A model generated the notes under the pieces. It made no database searches. It was given only the letters and a program-made list of their open reading frames with translations, and was not told the origin of the DNA. From NCBI GenBank assembly GCA_947504725.1, contig CANNHN010000008.1, positions 47,152 to 111,151 on the forward strand: a stretch of DNA of 64,000 bases, read 5' to 3'. This document shows positions 34,210-42,738 of this stretch, piece after piece. Both the position numbers and the translations under genes were made by a program. The stretch's first letter is position 1; every line of letters begins with the position of its first letter. Origin of the DNA: Bacteroidota bacterium (GTDB lineage Bacteria > Bacteroidota > Bacteroidia > 2-12-FULL-35-15).

Positions 34210-36165
34210 ATGAAAAGCCTAAATTTTAGAAATAGTATTTTGCTGCTTTGTTTTGTACTAACAAGTCAATTGTCTGCTTTTTCTCAATTTGTTCCTCAAG
34301 GTTTTTTTTATCAAACAGAACTAAGAACTCCTTCAAGAGTAATTATGCCGAATCAGTCGGTAAGATTTCTGTTCAGTATTTATGCAACTTCAATAAGCGG
34401 TACTCCTGTTTGGGAAGAAAGTCATTTGCTCACTAGCGATGATTATGGATTGGTGACAACAATCATTGGTTCTGGAGTAAATACAGGATTTGGAAGTCTG
34501 AGTTCTTTTAGCCAAATAAATTGGGGCGCAACAAATTATTTTGTTCAAGTAGCAATCGATTCCACTGGTGGAACAAGTTATACTCCAATGGGATCTAGCC
34601 CATTTTTTTCGGTGCCCTATGTTTTTAAATCAAAAACTGCTGATGCTTTAAATGGATTATTTCTTTCAGAGTTATACGATGTAAATGTTGACTCACTAGG
34701 AGTGGGAAAAGCGTTGAAATGGAATGGAAGCTATTGGATTCCTTCCATTGATTTAGATTCAGATACGGTTTCTTATTCTCTGTTCACCAATTATTCTGAA
34801 ACGTCAGACACAGCTCTTTATACTTTTGGAAATTTAACATCAGATACGGTACAATTTGCATATTTATCAGATTCTTCAGGATATTCAAATTTAAGTGTAA
34901 ATACGCTGAATACGTTGAATGCTTCTAATTCGGATACTGCTCAATATGCAATTAATAGTTCTCCATTTGCCTGGAAATTAAATGGAAACACAGGAATACT
35001 TTCAAGTAACTTTTTTGGTTCAAACGATAACATGGATGTTTTACTTAAAACAAATAATACCACTCGGTTTGGATTAAAAAATAATGGAAATTTATTTTTG
35101 GGTGCTGCATCTAGTCCTGCGAGTCTTAGTCAACTTAGCATAGATGGCCTAATGTCAGTAGGGCAAGTGTATTCAGTATTTACCCCGATTGCAGGTGCGG
35201 GAACTAAGTTCTTGTGGTATCCAGCCATGGGTAGTTTCAGAGCTGGAGCAATTAATGGTAATCAGTGGGATACTGCGAGTATTGGGAAGTATTCCTTGGC
35301 TGTAGGTTATAATACAAAAGCCGGAATTGGTTCATTTACTTCAGGGTATGAGTGTGTAACTGTAGATTATGGAATTGCCATGGGTAGAAAATCTATGGCG
35401 ATGGGAGTTGGGGCTTACCCTGGAGGAAATAGTGTTGCCTTGGGAGATAGCTGTTATTCAGTTGATAAACGAGCAGTAACAGTTGGAAGAAATAATTTAG
35501 CGACAGGTCCTACCAGTATAGCAATTGGTTTTTCCAATCAATCGTTAGATGATAAAACAACAGCCATTGGTTCGTATTGTAATGCAACAGGGGTATGGTC
35601 TACTGCTTTGGGATATTATGCAGCGTCAATGCATAGAGGTGGTTTTGTTTACGCTGATGCTTCAGTTAGTGTCCCTTTTTTATCCTCATTATTTGATCAA
35701 TTTTTAGTAAGAGCTTCTGGTGGAACAATATTCTATTCTGATTCTTTATGCACTATGGGTGTAATGTTGAATGCTGGAAGTGGAAGTTGGTCGGTAGTTT
35801 CGGATAGAAATAAAAAGGAAAATTTTCTAAAAGCAGATTATGAGTCAACACTAAAAAAAATAAGTCAACTCAAAATCACAACATGGAATTATAAATCGCA
35901 ATCTGATTCAATTAGCCATATTGGCCCAATGGCTCAGGATTTTTATCGTTTGTTTCATTTGGGAGAAAACAGAAGAATGATTTCTACTGTTGATATGGAT
36001 GGTGTTGTATTAGCAGGAATTAAAGCATTAAATATTAGGTTACATGATTTAGAAAAAATAAATGAAATTGATAAATGCAAAGCTAAAACAGAAAGCCTTC
36101 ATCAATCATCTAAAAATATAAATGAGCGATTAAACGCTATTGAAGATACACTAAACGATTTTTAA
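34210..36165 (+). CDS. Fibre-like exported protein with YadA-type head repeats and S74 chaperone domain
   Basis: I choose the ATG at 34210 (651 aa) over the in-frame ATG at 34174, because it gives a normal signal peptide (LLLCFVLTSQLSAFSQ) and does not overlap the preceding gene. Residues about 20-150 form a beta-rich N-terminal domain (VPQGFFYQTELR). Residues about 340-470 carry short YadA/Hia-like left-handed repeats (SLAVGYNTKAGIGSFTSGYE, IAIGFSNQS). Near 535 there is an intramolecular chaperone domain of peptidase S74 type (VVSDRNKKENF, then SHIGPMAQDFYRLF). The last about 40 residues are charged and helical. S74 domains in phage tail spikes trimerise the fibre and often cleave themselves off. 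It lacks a T9SS tail. A surface fibre or adhesin role is inferred. Confidence 0.82.
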   Translation: MKSLNFRNSILLLCFVLTSQLSAFSQFVPQGFFYQTELRTPSRVIMPNQSVRFLFSIYATSISGTPVWEESHLLTSDDYGLVTTIIGSGVNTGFGSLSSFSQINWGATNYFVQVAIDSTGGTSYTPMGSSPFFSVPYVFKSKTADALNGLFLSELYDVNVDSLGVGKALKWNGSYWIPSIDLDSDTVSYSLFTNYSETSDTALYTFGNLTSDTVQFAYLSDSSGYSNLSVNTLNTLNASNSDTAQYAINSSPFAWKLNGNTGILSSNFFGSNDNMDVLLKTNNTTRFGLKNNGNLFLGAASSPASLSQLSIDGLMSVGQVYSVFTPIAGAGTKFLWYPAMGSFRAGAINGNQWDTASIGKYSLAVGYNTKAGIGSFTSGYECVTVDYGIAMGRKSMAMGVGAYPGGNSVALGDSCYSVDKRAVTVGRNNLATGPTSIAIGFSNQSLDDKTTAIGSYCNATGVWSTALGYYAASMHRGGFVYADASVSVPFLSSLFDQFLVRASGGTIFYSDSLCTMGVMLNAGSGSWSVVSDRNKKENFLKADYESTLKKISQLKITTWNYKSQSDSISHIGPMAQDFYRLFHLGENRRMISTVDMDGVVLAGIKALNIRLHDLEKINEIDKCKAKTESLHQSSKNINERLNAIEDTLNDF

Positions 36166-36176
36166 AATTAATTTAC

Positions 36177-38180
36177 ATGAAAACAAACATCAAAAAAATT
36201 ATTTTACGCCTGGCATTAATGGTTATAATTTTACAACCATTTTCTGTTTTGGCTCAAAATGTCCCAGAGGGTATAACCTATCAGGGGTTGGCACGTGATG
36301 TATCCAATGCTGTTTTGGTAAATCAAAACATCAGTATAAAAGTTGGAATTTATGCTCCAGCAATTACTGGAACACTTGAATGGGAAGAAACACATACCTT
36401 AACCACAAATCAATTGGGGTTGTTCGCCTTTATAATTGGACAAGGGACTTCAACAGGAAGCGGGTCATTAACTGGTTTTACTTCTATTAATTGGGGCGCG
36501 AATCCACATTTCACAAAAATTTCGATGGATGTGACTGGTGGCTCTTCTTTTCTGGATATGGATACAATTCAATATTGGTCTGTTCCTTATGCATTGCATT
36601 CGGGTATTGCAGATAGTTTAAGTCAACCAATGAGATTAAGTCAATTGTCGGATGTGGATACAATTGGTGTAACTACAGGTTATGTTTTAAAATGGAATGG
36701 CAGTATATGGGTGCCAGCTGCTGATAACGATTCTGATACGGCAGTATATGCTCTAAATGCAGGTCATTCTGCCACTTCGGATACAGCAACCTATTCACTG
36801 AATGTATTGTCAACAATTGATACAGTTCCGTTTTCATTCAATTCTGACTCTTCTTCATTTGCATCTAATGCTGCCTCTTCTTTAAATGCACTTAATTCTG
36901 ATTACTGCGATACAGCTACTTATGCATTAAATGTAGTCAATCCAAATCTGTATTGGAATTTGACAGGAAATAGTGGAACAACTCCCGCTATTAATTTTAT
37001 TGGTACAATTGATAATACCGATTTTGTTTTTAAAACCAATAGCATTGAAAGAATGAGAATATTGGCTAATGGAAAAATTGGTATTGGTACAGCAACTCCT
37101 ACTGCAGGATTGCATATTGTAGGAAACGATGGAGTTGTTGCTGAAGGAACATTTGGTTTAGGGGCAACCCCGCCAAGTGGTGCTGGAACGAGAATGATAT
37201 GGTATCCTAAAAAAGCAGCATTTAGAGCGGGGGGAGTGAGTGGTTCCGACTGGAATGATGTAAATATTGGAAACTATTCTTTTGCATCTGGATATGATAA
37301 TAGAGCTTCAGGAGCCTATTCAACTTCTTTTGGGTCTAGCAGTATTGCTAGCGGTCAATACTCTATTGCTGCCTGCGAAAACTCTACAGCATCTGGAATT
37401 TCATCTATTGCAATGGGAAGTCAGGCGATCGCATCAGGTCCGTATTCTGTTGCATTAGGTAGGGGCATTATATCATCCGACTCATCTTCTGTAGCTATTG
37501 GTTATCATTGCACTTCAACTGCTAAATATGCAATGGCTTTTGGATTTCAAACGCGTGCATCGGGTGAATATTCAACCACTTTTGGATATTGGGCAAGCGC
37601 AAATAATCATAGAGGAAGTTTTGTTTATGCAGATGGTACATCTTCTACACCAACATTAAGTACTGCCGATAATCAATTTATGGTTAGAGCATCTGGTGGA
37701 ACTATATTTTATTCCAATTCTGGATTAACAGCTGGAGTTTCATTGCCAGCTGGTGGTGGTAGTTGGGCAAGTGTTTCAGATAGAAATAAAAAAGAAAATT
37801 TTAAAAAACTGGAGAATGCTATTCTTTTGGATAAGTTGAACTCGTTAGAAATTAGCACGTGGAATTATAAATCTCAAGATGCGTCTATTCGTCATATCGG
37901 ACCAATGGCTCAGGATTTTTACCGTTTGTTTGGTTTTGGTGAAAGCGACACAACTATTACTACCATTGATATAGATGGTGTTAGTCTAGCCGCTATTCAA
38001 GCGTTGACTCAGAAAACAAATGAATTGAAACTGAAGTCAGAAGAAATTGAATTGTTGAAAGCCGAAATTGAAAAATTAGAAAATGAGAATTCGTTGTTAG
38101 AAAAACGTGTTGTGAAGATGGAGCAAAAATTAAATTTGAATAATACCGCCTCTTTATTTTACAAAAATGCTGGCAAATAA
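36177..38180 (+). CDS. Fibre-like exported protein, paralogue with S74 domain and coiled coil
   Basis: This 667-aa protein has the same layout as its upstream neighbour. The signal peptide (1-26, ending SVLAQ) is followed by an N-terminal domain (NVPEGITYQGLARDVSNAVL), SD-rich spacer repeats, and YadA-like head repeats (about 365-460: SFASGYDNRASGAYSTSFGS, SIAMGSQAIASG, SVAIGYHCTS). The S74-type domain (about 540-620) has SVSDRNKKENF and RHIGPMAQDFYRLFGFG, and a strong C-terminal coiled coil spans about 617-660. The pair may form homo- or heterotrimers. It follows the first copy by 11 bp. Both are bacterial surface proteins by signal peptide, not phage genes by context. Confidence 0.83.
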   Translation: MKTNIKKIILRLALMVIILQPFSVLAQNVPEGITYQGLARDVSNAVLVNQNISIKVGIYAPAITGTLEWEETHTLTTNQLGLFAFIIGQGTSTGSGSLTGFTSINWGANPHFTKISMDVTGGSSFLDMDTIQYWSVPYALHSGIADSLSQPMRLSQLSDVDTIGVTTGYVLKWNGSIWVPAADNDSDTAVYALNAGHSATSDTATYSLNVLSTIDTVPFSFNSDSSSFASNAASSLNALNSDYCDTATYALNVVNPNLYWNLTGNSGTTPAINFIGTIDNTDFVFKTNSIERMRILANGKIGIGTATPTAGLHIVGNDGVVAEGTFGLGATPPSGAGTRMIWYPKKAAFRAGGVSGSDWNDVNIGNYSFASGYDNRASGAYSTSFGSSSIASGQYSIAACENSTASGISSIAMGSQAIASGPYSVALGRGIISSDSSSVAIGYHCTSTAKYAMAFGFQTRASGEYSTTFGYWASANNHRGSFVYADGTSSTPTLSTADNQFMVRASGGTIFYSNSGLTAGVSLPAGGGSWASVSDRNKKENFKKLENAILLDKLNSLEISTWNYKSQDASIRHIGPMAQDFYRLFGFGESDTTITTIDIDGVSLAAIQALTQKTNELKLKSEEIELLKAEIEKLENENSLLEKRVVKMEQKLNLNNTASLFYKNAGK

Positions 38181-38222
38181 TTTTTTTAAAATTAGCCATT
38201 AGCAGAGGATTGAAAAAAGTGT

Positions 38223-39353
38223 ATGAAAAAAAATAACAACATCTGTATTTGTGTTAGTGATAGAAAAACCTATTCCGAAACATTTATTAAAGCTCAGATT
38301 GATCAGCTTAACGCAGTTGTTATTTACAAATCAATGTTGCCTTTTGAGGATATTAGTTTAGGTGCAACAACCCATAGCGAGCCCCCTTCAATGCTATTCG
38401 CCCCCAAAAAGGCAATTAATCGATTACGGAATTCGATTTCTAATAAGCGTAAGGCGATGAGTCTGAAAACCTTTTTTCGCGAACATTCAGTAGGAATTGT
38501 GCTTGCGGAATATGGTCAAATTGGTGTTGCTGTTATGGATACTTGTAAAAAGAACAATATTCCGTTGGTAGTTCATTTCCATGGATTTGATGCTTACAAA
38601 AAAGAATCATTAAAAAAATTCGAAAAAAAATATCCCGAATTATTTGAATTCGCCAGTGCAATTATTGTAGTTTCTCGAGATATGGAACAACAACTAATTC
38701 GGTTAGGAGCGCCAGCGTCTAAAGTTTTTTATAATGTATATGGAGTGGATATAAGTAAATTCAAAAAATCGGATATTTCTAAAACTAAAAAACATCTTTT
38801 ATTTGTTGGAAGGTTTGTCGAGAAAAAAGCACCCAACTTATCGATTTTAGCCTTTAAAAAGGCATTAGAGGAAGTTCCGGATGCAAAATTTTATATGGCT
38901 GGAGATGGTTTACTATGGGAAGAATGCAACAAGTTGGTGGCTGATTTAGGACTGCAAGAAAGTGTTATTCTGCTAGGTTCAAAAACGCATGATGAAGTCG
39001 TTGATTTAATGCTTACTTCCCGAGCTTATGTTCAGCATTCAGTTGTTCCTGAATCAGGAGATTCAGAAGGAACGCCTAACTCAATATTGGAGGCGCAAGT
39101 TTGTGGTGTTCCTGTTGTTAGTACTTTGCATGCTGGAATTAAAGATGTTGTGATTCATGGTGAAACAGGTTTTTTAGTAGAAGAAAGAGATGTGAATGAA
39201 ATGGCTAAATATATGGTGGAAGTATTAAAGGATGTTGATTTGGCTGTTAAAATGGGTGAAAAGGCTTATCTGCATGCAACTAAAAATTTTACTTTGTCGG
39301 ATAGCATAGCAAAATTGAAATCTATATTAGATAGGAACAGTTTAAAAAATTAA
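38223..39353 (+). CDS. Glycosyltransferase, GT4 family
   Basis: This 376-aa GT-B enzyme has a cytoplasmic, two-domain layout. HFHGFDAY near 120 is typical of colanic-acid-type GT4 enzymes. The C-terminal domain begins LLFVGRFVEKKAPNL, with GDGLLWEECNK in the middle and the nucleotide-sugar motif PESGDSEGTPNSILEAQVCG (Ex7E type) near 280-300. It is a retaining transferase adding one sugar to the growing repeat unit. Donor and acceptor are unknown. Confidence 0.92.
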   Translation: MKKNNNICICVSDRKTYSETFIKAQIDQLNAVVIYKSMLPFEDISLGATTHSEPPSMLFAPKKAINRLRNSISNKRKAMSLKTFFREHSVGIVLAEYGQIGVAVMDTCKKNNIPLVVHFHGFDAYKKESLKKFEKKYPELFEFASAIIVVSRDMEQQLIRLGAPASKVFYNVYGVDISKFKKSDISKTKKHLLFVGRFVEKKAPNLSILAFKKALEEVPDAKFYMAGDGLLWEECNKLVADLGLQESVILLGSKTHDEVVDLMLTSRAYVQHSVVPESGDSEGTPNSILEAQVCGVPVVSTLHAGIKDVVIHGETGFLVEERDVNEMAKYMVEVLKDVDLAVKMGEKAYLHATKNFTLSDSIAKLKSILDRNSLKN

Positions 39354-39382
39354 TCAAGAGGTTTGTACTAAAAATAAATGTT

Positions 39383-40234
39383 GTGAAAGGTTTGCGTAGT
39401 TTTTTAGGGTCTGTCGTCAGAAATACTAAAAGTTATTTTTTAGGTGTTTCGAAATTTTTTTCTAACTCTGTTAAGAAACCGAGTATTTCTCCAATCATCA
39501 TCATTGGACATCAAAAATCAGGTACTACTGCAATTGCTCAACTATTAGGTAAAGCAATAGGAAAAAGCGTTTCCATCGACCCCTTTTACAGAACGCCTAG
39601 CAAACAAACTCAGTTGCCATCAGTATATTCCAATAAAAAAATGTTAGGTGTTTATATCGCAAAAAACGGATATTTATTTTCTGAAGACATTATTAAAGAT
39701 CCTGAGTTTTCATTTTTTTACCCTGAATTGAAAATACTCTATCCACATTCAAAGTTTGTTTTTATTATAAGAAATCCTTTTGATAATATTAAAAGCATTT
39801 TCGATCGATTGAAAATCCCTGGTGATATTAAAGAATTTGATGAAAATTTTTTTCCAGAAGTGACTAAAACATGGGACTGGCATACAATTTTAAATGGTGA
39901 GCTTACTCATATTAAAGGGAAAAATATAGTTGAAACTCTTGCTTTAAGGTGGGTGTATTCTACCCATGTGTATTTGGATAATCAGCAGCATTTTGTGTTA
40001 GTGAAATACGAAGATTTTAGAAAGAATAAAATTGAAAGTATTTCCAATTTGTCAATAAATTTGGGTGAAATTGTAAGAAATGACATTTCTGATGTTATGA
40101 ACAAACAATTTCAACCGAAAGGCAAAAGTGCATTTGTAGAGGCAAAAGATTTTTTTAGTAAAGAAAATTTTGAAACCATAGGAAGAATTTGTGGTGATTT
40201 AAATAGAACCATCTATGAAGGGGAATTGCTTTGA
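39383..40234 (+). CDS. Sulfotransferase family protein
   Basis: This 283-aa protein has the PAPS 5'-phosphosulfate loop IIIIGHQKSGTTAIAQLLGK (about residue 37) and the 3'-phosphate region KFVFIIRNPFDNIKSIFDRL (about 127-146). A later conserved block is ALRWVYSTHVYLDNQQ. The open frame starts with GTG at 39383; the ATG at 39378 is out of frame and closes at once. This is the second sulfotransferase of the locus, more typical in length than the one at 30845, and the two are not close copies. It probably sulfates a sugar of the polysaccharide in the cytoplasm. A gap of 84 bp, the second largest in the run, follows. Confidence 0.87.
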   Translation: MKGLRSFLGSVVRNTKSYFLGVSKFFSNSVKKPSISPIIIIGHQKSGTTAIAQLLGKAIGKSVSIDPFYRTPSKQTQLPSVYSNKKMLGVYIAKNGYLFSEDIIKDPEFSFFYPELKILYPHSKFVFIIRNPFDNIKSIFDRLKIPGDIKEFDENFFPEVTKTWDWHTILNGELTHIKGKNIVETLALRWVYSTHVYLDNQQHFVLVKYEDFRKNKIESISNLSINLGEIVRNDISDVMNKQFQPKGKSAFVEAKDFFSKENFETIGRICGDLNRTIYEGELL

Positions 40235-40318
40235 AAAATTAAAATTTAAGGAAATAATAGCAAAAAATAAAATTTATTCAAAAGAGTCACATCAATTGAT
40301 TTAATTAAAGTAATAGAA

Positions 40319-41809
40319 ATGCAATTTTTAACAGACTTAGAATTTTCGACAAATAAATACTTACACAGGGATGCCTTTTTTATTAATGGTCTGTCGTATA
40401 CGTATTCTGATTTATCAAATTCAATTTCTAAAATTAGAAATTCTATAAGAAATGAAATTTCTGCAACCGAATTTAATATTGGAGTGGTTGCAAATGATGA
40501 TTTAGAAACTTATGCCAGCATATTTGCGTTGTGGCTTGAAGGAAAGGCTTATGTTCCTTTAAGTCCTGAAATGCCAGTCGAAAGAAATGAAAATATTATT
40601 AGTCAAGCATTTTTAAAGACAATTATTGACTCATCTTCGTCCCCTTTATTTGGTACTATCAAAACAATAAGAAGCAAAGAATGCAATTCTGTTACAGTTG
40701 ATTTGCATCCCATAGAAATAACAGATGAAAGTGCTGTTTATATTTTATTTACTTCTGGAACCACAGGACAACCCAAGGGAGTTCCTATCAGTCGTAAAAA
40801 CCTCCAAGGCTTTGTGGATGCATTCCATAATATGAAAATTGCGGTAGATGAAAACGATAGATGTTTACAAATGTTTGAATTAACATTTGATTTGTCGGTG
40901 ATGTCTTATTTGATACCGCTTTTGCACGGTGCTTGTGTTTATACAATTCCGAAAGACAAAATTAAGTTTGCTTATATATTTGAATTGATGGATGAACAAA
41001 GGCTTACGTTTGCTTTAATGGTGCCATCCATTTTACATTATCTTCGACCATATTTTGATGAGATTCATTTTCCTGAAATGAAATATAGTCTTTTTTGTGG
41101 TGAGGCCTTGCCAATAGATATTACAATTGAGTGGAGTAAGTGCCTACCCAATGCGATCATTCATAATGTTTATGGTCCAACTGAGGATACGATTTTTTGT
41201 ACTTCTTATGTTTTTCAAAAGGAAGAAAGTAATAAATCTTACAATGGAATTCTTTCAATTGGGAAATCAATGCTCGGTAACAAAAATGTCATAATTGATG
41301 AAGAAAACAATGTATTACCATTTAATCAAATCGGTCAATTGTGTCTTGGAGGTGTTCAATTAACAACAGGCTATTGGAACAATGAGGATAAAAATTTGGA
41401 ATCTTTTTTTATGATTTATGATAAAGGAAATCAAACTCGATTTTATAAAACAGGAGATTTGTGCTCAATGGATAATGAAGGGGATTTGATGTATATAGGA
41501 AGATTAGATACTCAAATTAAAATTCAAGGTTTTAGGGTCGAGCTTTCTGAAATTGAGTTTCATGTTAAATCGTTTTTGGATAAAATTAGTATTGTTGCTT
41601 TGGCAATTAAAGATGCAAAAGGAAACACAGAAATAGGGTTGGTTATTGAATCACAAAAAATTGAAACAGAGGCACTGCTTATTTACATGAAAATGAAGAT
41701 GCCTGCATATATGATTCCTAAACGAATTGAATTTATTGAGAAGTTTATGCTTAATTCAAACGGAAAAACAGATAGAAAAAGACTAGCTTTGCTGTTTAAT
41801 GAATCATAA
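40319..41809 (+). CDS. Adenylating enzyme, DltA-like / amino-acid adenylation domain
   Basis: This 496-aa ANL-superfamily enzyme has all core motifs: A3 LFTSGTTGQPKGVP (about 143-156), A5 NVYGPTEDT (about 283-291), A7 YKTGDL (about 376-381), A8 GRLDTQIKIQGFRVELSEIE (about 394-413) and the A10 lysine in NSNGKTDRK (about 479-487). Size and order match stand-alone DltA-type carrier-protein ligases rather than acyl-CoA synthetases. It should activate an amino or other acid as the adenylate and load it on the carrier protein encoded at 42481. The substrate is unknown. It starts a five-gene cassette with a GNAT, carrier protein, MBOAT and SGNH protein, and overlaps the GNAT gene by 11 bp. Confidence 0.88.
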   Translation: MQFLTDLEFSTNKYLHRDAFFINGLSYTYSDLSNSISKIRNSIRNEISATEFNIGVVANDDLETYASIFALWLEGKAYVPLSPEMPVERNENIISQAFLKTIIDSSSSPLFGTIKTIRSKECNSVTVDLHPIEITDESAVYILFTSGTTGQPKGVPISRKNLQGFVDAFHNMKIAVDENDRCLQMFELTFDLSVMSYLIPLLHGACVYTIPKDKIKFAYIFELMDEQRLTFALMVPSILHYLRPYFDEIHFPEMKYSLFCGEALPIDITIEWSKCLPNAIIHNVYGPTEDTIFCTSYVFQKEESNKSYNGILSIGKSMLGNKNVIIDEENNVLPFNQIGQLCLGGVQLTTGYWNNEDKNLESFFMIYDKGNQTRFYKTGDLCSMDNEGDLMYIGRLDTQIKIQGFRVELSEIEFHVKSFLDKISIVALAIKDAKGNTEIGLVIESQKIETEALLIYMKMKMPAYMIPKRIEFIEKFMLNSNGKTDRKRLALLFNES

Positions 41810-42476
41810 TATGAACGAATATTTTATACGTGAAGCAAGTTTTTCAGATTTGTCTTTTATTTCGACAGTTGTAGTTTTAGCAGAAAAGAGCAATTCTGAC
41901 AAATTAAGTTTTTCTACTTTGTTTAATTTGTCAGAAAACAAAGTGAAAGAATTGATAGTTTCGATGTTTGAAGAGGAAATTGAGGGGTGCGAGTTTGACC
42001 TTAAAAATTATTTGGTAGTAGAATATGAAGGCGAAGCAGTTGCGGCATTTGGTTCTTGGATAGAAGGGTATAACGGTAATATGCCATCAAAAATATTAAA
42101 ATCAAATTTGATAGGTCACACTTTTGGAAGAGAATGTGTAGAATTTTTAAGAACAAAGTCATTAATAATAAAAGATATTCTTGCAGAACGTGAAGGTTTG
42201 GCACTTCAGTTTGAGTATTTGTTTGTTTCTGAAAAACACAGGGGTAAAAAATTAGCGAATTTACTTATCCAGAAATTAGAAGAGCGTGCTTTAAAAGGGT
42301 ATCCGGAATTGAAAAAAGCACAGGTCCAAGTTTATAAAAACAATATTCAGGCGATTAAAGTGTATGAAAATTGCGGATTCAAAATTGCTAAATCATTTGC
42401 TTCTACTCATCCTGAAGTAATGGATTATTTGCCGTTCAATGAAAAATATATAATGGAAAAAAATTATTTAAAATAG
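41799..42476 (+). CDS. GNAT family N-acetyltransferase
   Basis: This 225-aa protein is a GNAT-fold acyltransferase. The acetyl-CoA-binding motif A is at about 137-160 (LQFEYLFVSEKHRGKKLANL, with the R/Q-x-x-G-x-A-type loop as HRGKKLA), and motif B is at about 180-200 (VYKNNIQAIKVYENCGF). It starts with a four-residue-later second Met, so either ATG is possible. It overlaps the adenylating enzyme gene and precedes the carrier protein gene by 4 bp. Placement inside the cassette suggests it acetylates the carried amino acid or an amino sugar, but this is inference. GNAT genes are not part of the classical dltABCD set. Confidence 0.87.
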   Translation: MNHNMNEYFIREASFSDLSFISTVVVLAEKSNSDKLSFSTLFNLSENKVKELIVSMFEEEIEGCEFDLKNYLVVEYEGEAVAAFGSWIEGYNGNMPSKILKSNLIGHTFGRECVEFLRTKSLIIKDILAEREGLALQFEYLFVSEKHRGKKLANLLIQKLEERALKGYPELKKAQVQVYKNNIQAIKVYENCGFKIAKSFASTHPEVMDYLPFNEKYIMEKNYLK

Positions 42477-42480
42477 CAGT

Positions 42481-42729
42481 ATGGAAAAAAATGAAATTAG
42501 TTCAAAAATAAAAAGCATACTTATCTCGGTTCTTAAACACGAAAATTTTGAAATGAGAGATGATTTGTCAGCTGCTGATGTTGATGGCTGGGATTCGCTC
42601 ACTCATATGATTATTATAACCGAGATTGAAGAGTGCTTTGGTGTTAAATTCAAGCTAAAAGAGCTGAATAAATTAAATAATATGATTAATTTATTAGATT
42701 TGGTTGCTTTTAAAATTGAGCAAAAATAA
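42481..42729 (+). CDS. Acyl carrier protein (DltC-like)
   Basis: This 82-aa protein is a four-helix carrier with the phosphopantetheine attachment serine S39 in VDGWDSLTHM, and the acidic helix II typical of carriers (IIITEIEECFGVKF). The D-G-W-D-S-L form is shared by DltC and other stand-alone carriers. It would receive the activated acid from the enzyme at 40319 and present it to the MBOAT encoded 9 bp downstream. It is unlikely to be the fatty-acid ACP, given its position and a basic C-terminal end. Confidence 0.92.
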   Translation: MEKNEISSKIKSILISVLKHENFEMRDDLSAADVDGWDSLTHMIIITEIEECFGVKFKLKELNKLNNMINLLDLVAFKIEQK

Positions 42730-42738
42730 CATAACTTC

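Noticed and set aside
34210..38180. Prophage remnant, because of the S74 tail-spike domains
   Set aside because: Both proteins have signal peptides and YadA-like repeats, and no capsid, portal, terminase or integrase gene is nearby.
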